NCBI RefSeq assembly: GCF_001006785.1
Contig: NZ_CDHO01000001.1
Span: 186,001-250,000 of the forward strand
From: Hyphomicrobium_B sp001006785
Lineage (GTDB): Bacteria; Pseudomonadota; Alphaproteobacteria; Rhizobiales; Hyphomicrobiaceae
Direction of reading: 5' to 3'
Length of the DNA: 64,000 nt
The notes beneath the pieces were generated by a model. That model saw nothing but the letters and a program-made list of their open reading frames with translations. It was not told the DNA's origin and did no database searches. This document shows, piece after piece, positions 44,572 through 54,831 of the stretch; positions within the stretch are counted from its first letter, which is position 1, and every line of letters begins with the position of its first letter. A program made the position numbers and the translations under genes.

Positions 44572-45540
44572 TTATTCGGCGGCGTCCGCTTGGGCTTCGA
44601 CTTTGGCGAGATACCGTTCGGCTTCGAGCGCGGCCATGCATCCCATGCCTGCCGCCGTCACAGCCTGACGGAAAACCTCGTCCTTGACGTCGCCTGCCGC
44701 GAACACACCCGGTATCGCCGTTGCCGTCGAGTCGGGTGCCGTAATCAGGTAGCCGGACGGTGTCGTCTCGAGCTGGCCTTTGAACAGCTCGGTCGCTGGC
44801 GCATGACCGATGGCGACGAAAAATCCGTCCGCCGGAATTTTGGACGTCGCGCCGGTTTTGACGTTCTTCAGAACGACGCCAGTGACGGACTTCGGCGTCG
44901 TCGTTCCGACGACTTCCTCGACGGCGCTATCCCAGACGACCTCGATCTTCGGGTTCTTGAACAGGCGCTCCTGCAGGATCTTTTCGGCGCGCAGGAAGTC
45001 GCGGCGATGGACGAGCGTCACCTTGTTGGCGAAGTTGGTCAGAAACAGCGCTTCCTCGACGGCGGTATTGCCGCCACCGACCACCACGACATCCTTGCCC
45101 TTGTAGAAAAAGCCGTCGCAGGTGGCGCAGGCAGAGACGCCGTGCCCCTGGAAATGCGCTTCCGACGGCAGGCCAAGCCAACGCGCCTGGGCGCCGGTGC
45201 AGATGATCAGCGCATCGCACGTGTAGATATCGCCGCTATCGCCTTCGAGGCGGATGGGCCTAGCGCGCAGATCGACCTTGTTGATCTGGTCCATCACGAT
45301 ATGGGTGCCGACGTGCTCGGCCTGCGCCTGCATCTGCTCCATCAGCCAAGGGCCCTGGATCGGCTCGGCAAAACCGGGATAGTTCTCGACGTCGGTCGTG
45401 ATCGTGAGCTGGCCTCCGGGCTGCGAGCCCTGAATGAGCGTCGGAGCGAGCATGGCGCGGGCCGCGTAGATGGCTGCCGTGTATCCGGCCGGGCCGGAGC
45501 CGAGGACGATCACCTTGGAATGGTGCGGTTTCTTGGTCAT
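44572..45540 (-). CDS. trxB: Thioredoxin-disulfide reductase
   Basis: The 322-residue flavoenzyme reduces thioredoxin with NADPH. It has the FAD motif VLGSGPAGYTAAIYAARA, the active CxxC in VSACATCDGFFYKGKDV near residue 140, the NADPH motif VVGGGNTAVEEALF, and the C-terminal GVFAAGDVKDEVFRQAV. Length is normal. Confidence 0.98.
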   Translation of the reverse strand: MTKKPHHSKVIVLGSGPAGYTAAIYAARAMLAPTLIQGSQPGGQLTITTDVENYPGFAEPIQGPWLMEQMQAQAEHVGTHIVMDQINKVDLRARPIRLEGDSGDIYTCDALIICTGAQARWLGLPSEAHFQGHGVSACATCDGFFYKGKDVVVVGGGNTAVEEALFLTNFANKVTLVHRRDFLRAEKILQERLFKNPKIEVVWDSAVEEVVGTTTPKSVTGVVLKNVKTGATSKIPADGFFVAIGHAPATELFKGQLETTPSGYLITAPDSTATAIPGVFAAGDVKDEVFRQAVTAAGMGCMAALEAERYLAKVEAQADAAE

Positions 45541-45689
45541 GATTCAAAGCTCCGGGAAGGGCAGATAATTAGGGGACGCGGGATCGGATCGTCAATGACA
45601 GGCAAGGTCGGCGCGGCAATAGGGGCATCCGTCAGGTGTGAGCGGGCGGGGCTCGGCTTGTTTTTGGGCAAAACCGGGAGTCTGATTGC

Positions 45690-46994
45690 ATGAACGAGCA
45701 GCCGACAGCGCCGCCGGTGCTCGGGATGCGAGAGAGAATCAGGGCCATCCTGATCGGCTCCTCCGGCAATCTGGTCGAGTGGTACGATTTTTACGTCTAC
45801 GCGGCGTTCTCGCTTTACTTCGCAAAGGCATTCTTTCCGGCGGGCGATCAGACGGCGCAGCTCCTCAACACGGCCGCCATCTTCGCAGTCGGGTTCCTGA
45901 TGCGACCGATCGGGGCGTGGCTGTTCGGGCGCATGGCGGACCGTCATGGCCGGCGTGTCGCGCTGACGACGTCGGTTCTGCTGATGTGTTTCGGTTCGGC
46001 GCTGCTCGCCGTTACACCGGTTTATGCGACGATCGGCATCGCGGCGCCGATCATCCTGCTCGTGGCGCGGATGATCCAAGGTCTGAGCCTCGGTGGCGAG
46101 TACGGCACGAGCGCCACTTATCTTTCCGAAATGGCGACAGCCGAGCGGCGCGGTTTCTATTCGAGCTTCCAATACGTGACGCTGATCGGCGGGCAGCTCG
46201 CGGCCATGCTGGTTCTGGTTGTGCTGCAGAAATTCGTTCTGACGCCGGCCGAACTCGATGCCTGGGGCTGGCGCATTCCGTTCGCGATCGGCGCGGGACT
46301 TGCCGTCGTCGCTTATGTCATGCGGCGGGATCTCGCCGAGACGGAAGCGTTCCATCGCTCGAAGCGGCGTGAGGGCTCGCTCAAGGCCCTGTTCGCCCAT
46401 CCGAGGGAGGTCGCCATCGTCGTCGGATTGACGCTCGGCGGCACGCTCGCGTTCTATACGTACACGACCTACATGCAGAAATTTCTGGTCAACACGTCGG
46501 GGTTTTCAAAGGATACCGCGACGCTGATCTCGGCTTCCGCGTTGTTCGTCTACATGCTGATGCAGCCCGTTGTCGGCGCGATCTCGGACAGGATCGGACG
46601 ACGTCCCGTGCTGATCGCGTTCGGCGTGCTCGGCGTTTTGTTTACGGTGCCGCTGCTCACTGCAATTCAATCGACGCAAGATCCGCTCGCCGCCTTTGCC
46701 CTGATCGTTGCGGGTCTCGCGATCGTGTCGTGCTACACCGCGATCAACGCTGTCGTGAAGGCGGAGCTGTTTCCGACTTCGGTGCGGGCGCTGGGCGTCG
46801 GATTACCCTATGCGCTGACGGTGGCGCTGTTCGGCGGCACGGCGGAATATATTGCGCTCTGGCTGAAGCAAGCCGGCCGCGAGACGGACTTTTTCTGGTA
46901 CGTCACGATCTGCATCGGTCTCTCGCTCGTCGTCTACGCAACGATGCGCGACACGCGCAACGACAGTGCGATCAACAAAAGCGAAGGCTCTTAG
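45690..46994 (+). CDS. MFS transporter, metabolite:H+ symporter type (KgtP-like)
   Basis: The 434-residue protein has twelve hydrophobic helices. Diagnostic are SSGNLVEWYDFYVYAAFS in helix 1, the MFS loop GRMADRHGRRVAL after helix 2, RMIQGLSLGGEYGTSATYLSE in helix 4 and SDRIGRRPVL in the middle loop. This is the alpha-ketoglutarate/dicarboxylate group; the exact substrate is uncertain. Its stop overlaps the radC remnant from the other strand by four bases. Confidence 0.93.
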   Translation: MNEQPTAPPVLGMRERIRAILIGSSGNLVEWYDFYVYAAFSLYFAKAFFPAGDQTAQLLNTAAIFAVGFLMRPIGAWLFGRMADRHGRRVALTTSVLLMCFGSALLAVTPVYATIGIAAPIILLVARMIQGLSLGGEYGTSATYLSEMATAERRGFYSSFQYVTLIGGQLAAMLVLVVLQKFVLTPAELDAWGWRIPFAIGAGLAVVAYVMRRDLAETEAFHRSKRREGSLKALFAHPREVAIVVGLTLGGTLAFYTYTTYMQKFLVNTSGFSKDTATLISASALFVYMLMQPVVGAISDRIGRRPVLIAFGVLGVLFTVPLLTAIQSTQDPLAAFALIVAGLAIVSCYTAINAVVKAELFPTSVRALGVGLPYALTVALFGGTAEYIALWLKQAGRETDFFWYVTICIGLSLVVYATMRDTRNDSAINKSEGS

Positions 46995-47155
46995 ATCAAT
47001 CGCAACGCCTTGAGGCTGGCGTGGCCGTGGCGGCCGACGATGACGTGGTCATGGACAGTGACGCCCAGCGGTTTCGCGGCGTCGATGATCTGCTTCGTGA
47101 CATCGATGTCGGCGCGCGACGGCGTCGGATCTCCCGACGGGTGATTGTGGATCAT
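46991..47155 (-). pseudogene. radC: radC 3' remnant, cut at the HNHPSG motif
   Basis: The frame encodes the C-terminal 54 or so residues of RadC: MIHNHPSGDPTPSRADID, then LGVTVHDHVIVGRHGHASL and the normal stop. The JAMM-type HNHPSG with its paired Ser and Asp is intact, but everything upstream is replaced by unrelated sequence. A frame to 47302 exists, but its extra residues are not RadC. The 5' part must be elsewhere or lost. This is the left junction of the island. Confidence 0.85.
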
Positions 47156-47258
47156 CCCCCTAAAATCCGAACCGCATTGATATTCCAGACATTTTTCTGG
47201 ATTTCGGTGGAGCTGGTGCCGGGGAATGGGGCATGTTCCCAATGATCGACCGTGATTA

Positions 47259-47486
47259 TCACGGCTGATCACCGGTGAGTTCAGTGAGTCGCCTTGATGC
47301 ACGGCAACTCACTTTATTCCTTCCGTCCCACGCTTCAAGCTCGTCGATCGGATAGAGGACGGCTTTGCCAATCTTAACGAACGACGGGCCGATCTTCATC
47401 GCACGCCAGTTCCGAAGCGTTCCAACCGAGACGCCGCCGCGATAGCGCTCCGAGACTTCCTCCGGGGTAAGAAATTTGTTGTCCAA
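47259..47486 (-). CDS. AlpA/excisionase-like helix-turn-helix protein
   Basis: The 75-residue protein carries the MerR-type HTH_17 pattern: FLTPEEVSERYRGGVSVGTL, then RNWRAMKIGPSFVKIGKAVLY and IDELEAWDG. Such proteins act as excisionases or island regulators and lie near the ends of integrative elements. It is the first complete gene inside the island. No integrase is visible beside it. Confidence 0.85.
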   Translation of the reverse strand: MDNKFLTPEEVSERYRGGVSVGTLRNWRAMKIGPSFVKIGKAVLYPIDELEAWDGRNKVSCRASRRLTELTGDQP

Positions 47487-47913
47487 TGTCAGCCTCCCTC
47501 GATCGACAAGGTGGTGTCGCTCATTCGATGGTCATCGAGCGCGAGGCGATTTCCTTGAGTACAATGTCACCCGACGTCACCATTGGGCGTGCTTGTTATC
47601 GGTCGCTCACGCTGTTGCACGAGTGACCATGCAGCGCGGAGGTGAAATTGGGGAAGTCTGATTTTATCGGAGTAGGGAATGCGGATAGCCAGGGTTAGAT
47701 ATAGGACGGTGGAACAACCGTGCTTGGCTATTCCTTGTTCAAGATCGCTCGTGCATTTAGTCCTTGCTCTCCGAAGGTGGAGGCCTCAGGTTCGAAAACT
47801 GATGGGTGTGCCGACACGCGGTTGAAGCGATGCTGATCGCGTGATTCCCAGCCCCGACCGCTGTCTGCCCAGGCACTACGAGCGATCTTGCAACCGCCTC
47901 AGGGAATCCACCG
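47487..47913. other. Intergenic stretch without a recognised gene
   Basis: About 430 bases between the HTH gene and the end of the RND pseudogene. No frame looks like protein, and no tRNA, array or clear terminator was found. It may be the debris of earlier insertions. Confidence 0.55.
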
Positions 47914-50900
47914 TCAGGCTATCGCCTTCTCTCGATGCGCATCTGCCTCTCCACGATCGAAGCGGGCGTATCGAAGAGCGAGGGTTGGCAAGACCAGCAG
48001 GTTGAGCGCCATCGACGTCATGAGGCCGCCCAGGATAACGATCGCCATCGGGCCTTCGATCTCGCGCCCTGGTTCGCCCGCCCCCAGCGCGAGCGGAAGT
48101 AAACCGAGGCCAGTCACCAGAGAGGTCATGAGAATCGGAACGAGTCGATCCGCGGCACCTCAACGGCAGTCTCGAGGCCCCATGCGCGGCCTTCGACCAT
48201 GACGAGATGTTCGTAATGCGAAATCATCAGGATGGAATTGCGTAGCGTGATGCCGAACAGCGTTACGAAGCCGACCAGTGATCCGAGCGAAAGCAGCCCA
48301 CCGGTCAAAGCGACCGCAAAGACCCCACCCACGAACGCGAAAGGCAAGTTTATCAGAACCAGGACGAGGTTGCGCCAGTGGCCGGTGACGATCGAAAGCA
48401 GGAGAACGATGCCGAGTGCAGCCAGCAGTGCATTCACGAGTAGGTCGCGCTGCGACTGAGCTTGCGCCTCGGCCGAACCCGCAAACTCCACGTGCGCGCC
48501 GGGCGGCAACGTAACCTCCTTGGCGATCTTCCGTTTGACGTCACTCACAAAGGACGCGAGATCACGTCCGCTCACGTTCGCGGTCACCGTCTGAACACGC
48601 TGCGCGCTCCGATGCAGGACCTGGTATCGCCCGGATGTTTCGTAGACATCAGCTACTTGTTTTAGAAGAACGTAGGCTCCGCCCGAGGTTCGCAGCGGGA
48701 GATCGCCAATCTGCGTGAGCCTGGCGCGCGCCTGCGCATCGAGGATCACGGTAACGTTGAAGACTGCATTGCCTTCATATGCCTGCCCGACTACATCCCC
48801 TTGGTAGGCTGTGCGAATCAACTCAAGCACTTCCACCGCGTCGATCCCCCATCGCTGTAGGTCGGCAGGACGGAGCGTTACGTTAATCTGCGGCATCCCC
48901 GGCGGAGATTGTAGCTGGACATCTACGGCGCCTGAAACCTCGCTCAGTTCGCGTGCGACATCCCGTGCAGCTTTTTCAAGTGAATCGAGGTCAGCGCCGT
49001 AGACATTCACGGCGAGCGCGGCGGTAAAGCCCGATACCGTTTCCTCGACCCGTTCCGCCAAATAGGTCTTGAGCGAGAAACTGATGCCAGCGAACTTCGC
49101 AAGGGCTGCTCGCATGTGCGTTTCGGCCACGCTTTGATCGTGGCCGGAGAGGCCCGGCTGCAGGTCAATCTCGAACTCACTGTAGTGGGGCCTACGGTAT
49201 CCACGCCGGCTTCGGCACGCCCTGCGTGCTGCGCGACGCTGCGCACGCCCGGAACCTTTCGGAGGGCTTCCGTGATCAAGCCTCCGATCCGAAGTGACTC
49301 ATCGAGCGAAGTGCCCGGTATCGCCGAGACGTGGAGGATGAGATGTCCTTCCCGTAGGTCGGGTAGGAACGTACCGCCAAAGAACGGCAACATCGCCGCG
49401 CCCGCGATGGTAAGGGCAAAAGCCGTCGCGATGACGAGCCTCGGAAAGCGCTCGATATGCCGGAGCAGCGTCTCATAATAGCCGCGCGACCAGCGGACCA
49501 TTGGCGGGTCCCGATGCTCTCGTCGGCTCTTTCCGACGAGCAGCACCATCGAAAGTGCGGGCGTAACGGTCAGCGCGACCGCGAGGGAGGCGAGCACCGC
49601 AAGGATGTAGGCGACCCCCAAAGGTCCGAACAGACGGCCGCCGACGCCCGAGAGCGTGAGGACAGGCAAGAACACCAGCAAAACGGCGAAAGTCGCGTAC
49701 ACGACCGCGCTGCGGACCTCGAGGATCGCATCGAGCACGACGCGCCCCTCAGTCCTCGGTTCAGCCAATCGGCGATTTTCGCGCAGTCGGCGCACAACGT
49801 TTTCGACGCCGATCACAGCGTCATCGACCACCTCGCCGATAGCAATCGCGAGTCCACCGAGCGTCATGGTGTTGAGGGTCTCACCCATCCATTGCAGGGC
49901 AAGCACGGCCGCGATCAACGAGAGCGGGATCGCGGTGCAACTGATGATCGAGGTGCGCCAGTCGAACAGGAAAAGGAACAGAACAATGATTACAAGCGCA
50001 CCGCCGATCAGGAGGGCGTGCAACACATTTTGGGTTGCCGTATCGATGAAATTGGCCGGACGAAACAGATCCGCATGAAGTTGAACCTTTTCGCCCTCAG
50101 CGCCGGCCGCAGTTCGTGCAGTGCAGCTTCCACCCGCGTCGTGACGTCCCGCGTGTTGGCCCCGTATTGCTGGCTTAACATTAGCACGATGCCAGGCCGA
50201 CCATTGATGAGACCGGCACCGATCGGCGGCTCGGGAGCCATGACGACGTTCGCGACATCGCCGAGCACGATGCTTGCGCCGCCCTCGTGCATCAGAACGG
50301 TGCGGGCGACTTGCTCCGGCGTCAAAGACTGGCCGAAGGTCTGGAGGGTCAAGCGCTGATTGACCGTGTCAACGAAACCGGCACCCCGCACGCCCGTGGC
50401 CTTGCGCGCGGCAGCCAAGACATCGTTCATGCCAACCCGAAATCGGATCAGATCATCCGGACGGACCTGCACCTGTAGAGATCTCACGTCTCTGCCGTAG
50501 ATCGAAACTTGCGCAACACCTGGCACAGCCAATAGGCGCCTCGCCACGGTCCAATCCGCGATGGTGCGCAAGCCCATCAGCGAGCGCTGCTCGGATGTCA
50601 GACCGATGACGAGCACCGTGCCAGCCGTGGGGGTCAACGGCGTCATCGCGGGAGGTAGGACGCCTTGCGGCAGCCGGGTGGCGACCACCGCGAGACGCTC
50701 GTTGACGAGTTGGCGCGCGCGGTAAATGTCGCTGCTGGGGCGGAATACGACCGTTATGACCGACAACCCCTGGATCGAGGACGAACGCATACTTTCGACG
50801 CCCGCCAACCCGTTGATGGACGTTTCGATCGGCTGGGTGACAAGAACCTCGACTTGCTCTGGGCTCAGGCCGGGCGCTTCCGTCTGGATCGCGACTTGCG

Positions 50901-51057
50901 GCGGCGCGAATTCGGGGAACACGGCGTATTTGGCGCTCGCAAGCGAACACAGTCCGTAGCCCAATAGCGTGCAGAGCACGATTCCACGGAAGCGAATGGC
51001 GAACGAGACAAGGGCAGCTTGAGGCCCCGCGTGGCTGCCGAGACGGTTGTCAGTCAT
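47914..51057 (-). pseudogene. RND metal efflux permease (CusA/CzcA-like), three frameshifts
   Basis: Read across three shifts the gene gives a full-length permease of about 1,048 residues. It starts MTDNRLGSHAGPQ, includes the HME-type helix 4 IAIGEVVDDAVIGVENVVRRL, and ends in the LNLLVLPTLALRYARF region. Frames change near 50088-50091 (A run), 49187-49190 (C run) and 48158 (G run); each is restored by one added base. Its start overlaps the adaptor stop. It would pump metal ions across the outer membrane with the adaptor and an outer-membrane channel not present here. Decay or sequence errors are both possible. Confidence 0.85.
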
Positions 51058-52089
51058 TGTCAGCGCTGGCCCGAAGCTCGCTCTTGGCCTCCTCGGAAAG
51101 GAGGACCTGCGCGCCGCGGGTCACGACTTCCGCGCCGACGGGAAGGTCCCGCACGACGTAATCGTCGTCGGAGACCGGTTGGTCGGTGTTGATCGGGTGC
51201 CGCTTGAACGCCTCGGGGCCGACGCGCAGGTACACCCAGGAGCGCCCCTGCCAGCGCACGATGGCTGTGTCCTCGACGAATACCCCCTCGTATGTCTTGC
51301 CAGACGGCACATAGACCGTCGTGTTATACCCGGCAGGAGGCCGCTGTCTCCCTGCGCCGTGAAGAAGTAGCTCACGCCCTGAATGCGCGCGTCTGTCCGT
51401 GTTGCGGGTGAGAGGTACTGGAGGTCGATATTGGCGTCACGCGTGGGCGCCTGCGCGAGAGCTGTCCGAGGAGGGGCCGCCAAGGTGGCGCCGGGTTGTA
51501 GCGTTACCTGAACCAGAAACCTTTCGCGCTCGATCAGTCGGACAACGGTTGGCGAACGCTCGATGATTGCCCCGCCGATCAGCGGCCCCCATTCCTGTTG
51601 CGCCGTCGCCCCTAAGGTTCTCACCTGCGATTCAGCGGCGGACAGTGCGGCCTGCTCGGTCCGAAACGTTCCTTCAGCGGCTTCGGCATCCTTCCTGGGG
51701 AGAGCTGCGGACTGCGCCAGATTCTTCGCGCGCTCAAATGCGCTCTTTGCGACGTCGAACCTGGCCTGCGCCATCTGAAGCTGAGCGTAGGCATTGGCAT
51801 AGCTGTTGGTGAGTTCGGTGACGCGGGCGATATCGAGGACGGCGCCGTAGGCACGGAACTGTTCGGGATGGGGTTCCACGATCAACACCGTGGTCTGAAG
51901 CCCAATTTGCTTCTGCTGTTCCGGAGAAAGCTTGACCGTTGTCGGATCGCCAGCGGCCAAACCCAACGGCTGAGGGTGAATGGCGGGCTGGGCCCGCCCG
52001 ATTTGGGCGGCACCGACCCAACATGACAGAGTCAGCACAAGCAGCGCCGCGCGGAGTGCGGCCACAGAGCGCACCTGTTGGCAAAGCAT
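51050..52089 (-). pseudogene. RND periplasmic adaptor (CusB/CzcB-like), one frameshift
   Basis: The frame from ATG 52089 encodes a signal peptide (LRAALLVLTLSCWVGAAQ) and adaptor helical hairpin (YAQLQMAQARFDVAKSAFER) up to GDSGLLPG. One missing G near 51329-51331 shifts the frame, and the C-terminal part (SGKTYEGVFVEDTAIVRW onward) continues in another frame to the stop at 51050. Corrected length is about 347 residues. It is followed by the RND permease with overlapping ends. Confidence 0.85.
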
Positions 52090-52123
52090 ATTTAGGCTTT
52101 CATAGAGCGTGTGGACAAAATAA

Positions 52124-52141
52124 ATGTTACAGCCGTAACAT
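52124..52141. promoter_or_regulatory. Palindromic operator between adaptor gene and chrB
   Basis: A perfect 7-bp inverted repeat ATGTTAC-AGCC-GTAACAT lies 35 bases upstream of the adaptor ATG and about 80 bases upstream of chrB, between divergent genes. It is a good candidate for a shared regulator site, possibly of the ChrB-type protein itself. Confidence 0.65.
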
Positions 52142-52219
52142 CTATCTCGGATATTGAATCGGTTCAAGGAGCGGCTGGCAGGGGACCGAACGAGGTCTGC
52201 CCAAGTCGAATCAAAAATC

Positions 52220-52959
52220 ATGACAAAAGAACGCAGCCGCGCAAAAAAAGCGCGTCGTCCGGAAATCAAAGAAGAGCCACAGGCCATAGAGTCGAAGTCC
52301 GGGAAAGCCCGCCAAGGCGGTTCTCGGTCATGGCTGCTTCTGACCTACAAGGTGCCCGCCGAGCCGGCAAAGCGCCGCATTGCGCTGTGGCGCAAGCTGA
52401 AGGCCTTGGGGGCCATCTATCTGCAAAGCGGCGTATGCCTGTTACCGAAAATCGACGCACACGAGCGACGTTTGAAGGTCCTGCAGAACGAGATCTTCGA
52501 GATGGACGGGGACGCGGTGCTTCTCGAAACCGTTGGGCTCGACCACGCACAGGAGCAGAGGGTGATCGCTCGATTTTCGGCCGAGCGAGATGAGGCCTAT
52601 CGCGAATTCATCAGTCGCTGCGACGACTTTGACGGCGAAATCGCGAAGGAGCGCGGCAACGGAAAGTTCACCTATGCCGAGGTTGAAGAGAACGAAGAGG
52701 ATCTGACGAAGCTGCGGGCGTGGCTCGATAAAATCGTCCGTCTCGATTTCTACGGTGCCTCGCTCCGCGAGGAAGCTGAGGAACGGTTCGCTCGTTGTGC
52801 AGCACTGCTGGATGAATATGCGCGCGAAGTGTTCGAGGCGCAGGACGAAAACAGCACAAGCACCAATTCCGCCTGAAGAGGCAGACCTTCTTTGGCTGTG
52901 AAGTCCTGCTCGGCGGCGACGCCAAGCGCGTCGTCAACGCCCGCGAACAGAAGAGATGA
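52220..52959 (+). pseudogene. chrB: ChrB N-terminal-domain regulator, frameshift near the 3' end
   Basis: The protein has a basic start (KERSRAKKARRPEIKEE) and the ChrB_N domain: WLLLTYKVPAEPAKRRIALW, then ALGAIYLQSGVCLLPK, plus an acidic helical middle. ChrB proteins regulate chromate resistance. As read it stops at 52876. The neighbouring frame continues FRLKRQTFFGCEVLLGGDA to TGA 52957-52959, two bases before the MFS start, so one base is probably missing in the A run at 52848-52851. ATG 52220 is used although TTG 52154 is open. The ChrB C-terminal domain is absent. Confidence 0.75.
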
Positions 52960-52960
52960 G

Positions 52961-54178
52961 ATGGACAAGATTACGGAGAAAACCCCGGTCCACGAAGCGC
53001 GGCACGGCATTCCCGCCGGCGTGTGGGCGCTGGGCTTCGTATCGATGCTGATGGACATATCGTCGGAGATGATCCACGCGTTGTTGCCTGTCTACATGGT
53101 GACGGTGCTCGGGACCTCGACCCTTGCCGTTGGCATCATCGAAGGCATCGCTGAAGCGACGGCCTCGATCACCAAAGTTTTTTCGGGCGCTCTCAGCGAC
53201 TGGCTAGGCAAGCGGAAGTTTCTAGCCGCCCTCGGCTACGGGCTTGCCGCGTTCACCAAACCGATCTTTCCGCTCGCCGCCTCGCTTGATTGGCTCGTCG
53301 CCGCCCGTTTCATCGACCGTGTCGGCAAGGGTATTCGCGGCGCACCGCGCGACGCCCTGGTGGCCGACATCGCGCCGCCCGAGCTGCGCGGGGCCGCCTT
53401 CGGCCTGCGTCAGTCACTCGATACGATCGGCGCCTTCATCGGCCCGCTACTCGCCATCGGCCTCATGTGGCTGACGGCGGACCATTTTCAGACGGTGTTC
53501 TGGATCGCCGTCATTCCGGCCTTCCTGTCGGTCGCGCTGATCCTCGTCGTGGTCAAGGAGCCGGAGCGGTCGAGGGACCTACGCAAAGTTCGCATGCCGC
53601 TGCATCGCGAGGAGTTACGACGCCTCGGCTCGGTCTATTGGTGGGTCGTAGCGGTCGCGGCGGTGTTCACGCTCGCGCGCTTCAGCGAAGCATTTCTCAT
53701 CCTGCGCGCCCAGTCGATCGGTCTGCCGTTGGCGCTCGTCCCGATCGTGCTGGTGCTCATGAGTCTCGCTTATTCGGCCTCGGCCTATCCGATCGGCGTT
53801 CTCTCCGACCGGATGGATCGCATGACGATTCTGATACTCGGCATGATCCTGCTCGTCCTTGCCGATCTCGTGCTCGCCTTCGCGGGTAGCCTTTGGGGCG
53901 TCGGCATCGGCGTCGTGCTCTGGGGGCTGCATATGGGCTTCACCCAGGGCCTGCTCGCGGCCCTGATAGCCGAAGCGGCACCCGCCGAACTGCGCGGCAC
54001 CGCCTTCGGCATGTTCAATCTGGTTGCCGGCTTGGCGCTGCTGGCTGCCAGTATAATCGCCGGCGCGCTCTGGGATGTGATCGGTCCGCAAGCCACCTTT
54101 ATGGCTGGCGCGGCTTTCGCCGTGCTGACTACGTTGGGTCTGCTGCTTGTTCGCGGCCAGATGAAACACCCGCGCTAA
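52961..54178 (+). CDS. MFS efflux transporter paired with chrB
   Basis: The 405-residue protein has twelve helices. It opens with GIPAGVWALGFVSMLMDISS, has the loop GALSDWLGKRKFLAALGYG, FIDRVGKGIRGAPRDALVAD in helix 4-5 and a second-half GVLSDRMDRM loop. This group (bearing the RxGKGIR-GAPRD motif) is common in metal islands beside ChrB_N genes; substrate is not proven. AGAGATGAG precedes its ATG. The PAP2 gene follows 59 bases on. Confidence 0.88.
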   Translation: MDKITEKTPVHEARHGIPAGVWALGFVSMLMDISSEMIHALLPVYMVTVLGTSTLAVGIIEGIAEATASITKVFSGALSDWLGKRKFLAALGYGLAAFTKPIFPLAASLDWLVAARFIDRVGKGIRGAPRDALVADIAPPELRGAAFGLRQSLDTIGAFIGPLLAIGLMWLTADHFQTVFWIAVIPAFLSVALILVVVKEPERSRDLRKVRMPLHREELRRLGSVYWWVVAVAAVFTLARFSEAFLILRAQSIGLPLALVPIVLVLMSLAYSASAYPIGVLSDRMDRMTILILGMILLVLADLVLAFAGSLWGVGIGVVLWGLHMGFTQGLLAALIAEAAPAELRGTAFGMFNLVAGLALLAASIIAGALWDVIGPQATFMAGAAFAVLTTLGLLLVRGQMKHPR

Positions 54179-54237
54179 GTTTGAACAGCAACACCGACAC
54201 TTTCACAAGATGCCGACGACGAGATAAGGATTCAGAA

Positions 54238-54795
54238 TTGCAGTTACACGACGTAGACGCCGCAGCGACGCGTGCCATCAACAGTCTGGCTGGAGCGAGC
54301 ACCACCATCGATTTTCTGATGATCTGGAGCTCGGCGCTCGGTATCCCGCTTCTTGTTTTGGCGGTCGCCGGGCAATGGTGGCGGCACGACGACCGGCAGC
54401 ACGTTCGGCATGTATTGGTCGCCGCCGGGTTTTCCTTTCTCCTCGGCCTTGCAATCAACCAGATCATCTTGTTGTTCGTCCATCGGATACGACCTTATGA
54501 CGGTGGCATCACGCATCTTCTGATCGATCGCAGCGCCGATCCGTCATTCCCCTCCGATCACGCCACCGCGACCTTCGCCATCGCCGCGGCCTTTCTGCTG
54601 CACGGCATGCGGCGGCTTGGTGCGTGGTTTCTGGCAGCCGCCGTACTTGTGACGTTCTCCCGAGTCTATGTCGGAACGCACTATCTCGGCGACGTTCTTG
54701 GCGGCGCCTCGACCGGGATTGTCGCCGCCATGCTGGTCCGCTCGCTCTATAGGGAAGGGACGCGGGCCGATCGCATGATCACCAGCATTCTTTAG
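54238..54795 (+). CDS. PAP2 family phosphatase (PbrB-like)
   Basis: The 185-residue membrane phosphatase has the tripartite PAP2 signature: HRIRPYDGG (as K-x6-RP variant), PSFPSDHATATFAIAAAF, and SRVYVGTHYLGDVLGG with the catalytic His. It probably dephosphorylates undecaprenyl pyrophosphate. In pbr lead-resistance operons PbrB of this family releases phosphate that precipitates lead in the periplasm. The TTG start has AAGGA seven bases upstream. It is convergent with the MerR gene. Confidence 0.88.
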   Translation: MQLHDVDAAATRAINSLAGASTTIDFLMIWSSALGIPLLVLAVAGQWWRHDDRQHVRHVLVAAGFSFLLGLAINQIILLFVHRIRPYDGGITHLLIDRSADPSFPSDHATATFAIAAAFLLHGMRRLGAWFLAAAVLVTFSRVYVGTHYLGDVLGGASTGIVAAMLVRSLYREGTRADRMITSIL

Positions 54796-54831
54796 GGCCA
54801 GTGCGGTAATCCGGGCGCAGAAAAGGCCCAG

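Noticed and set aside
47160..47302. The open frame upstream of the radC remnant as part of RadC
   Set aside because: Its residues do not resemble RadC; a second frame there (ending near 47160) looks slightly protein-like but is only about 36 codons and could not be identified.
47700..47880. A tRNA gene near the island end as integration target
   Set aside because: A GGTTCGA-like loop occurs near 47790, but no cloverleaf or acceptor stem can be formed; the broken radC explains the junction better.
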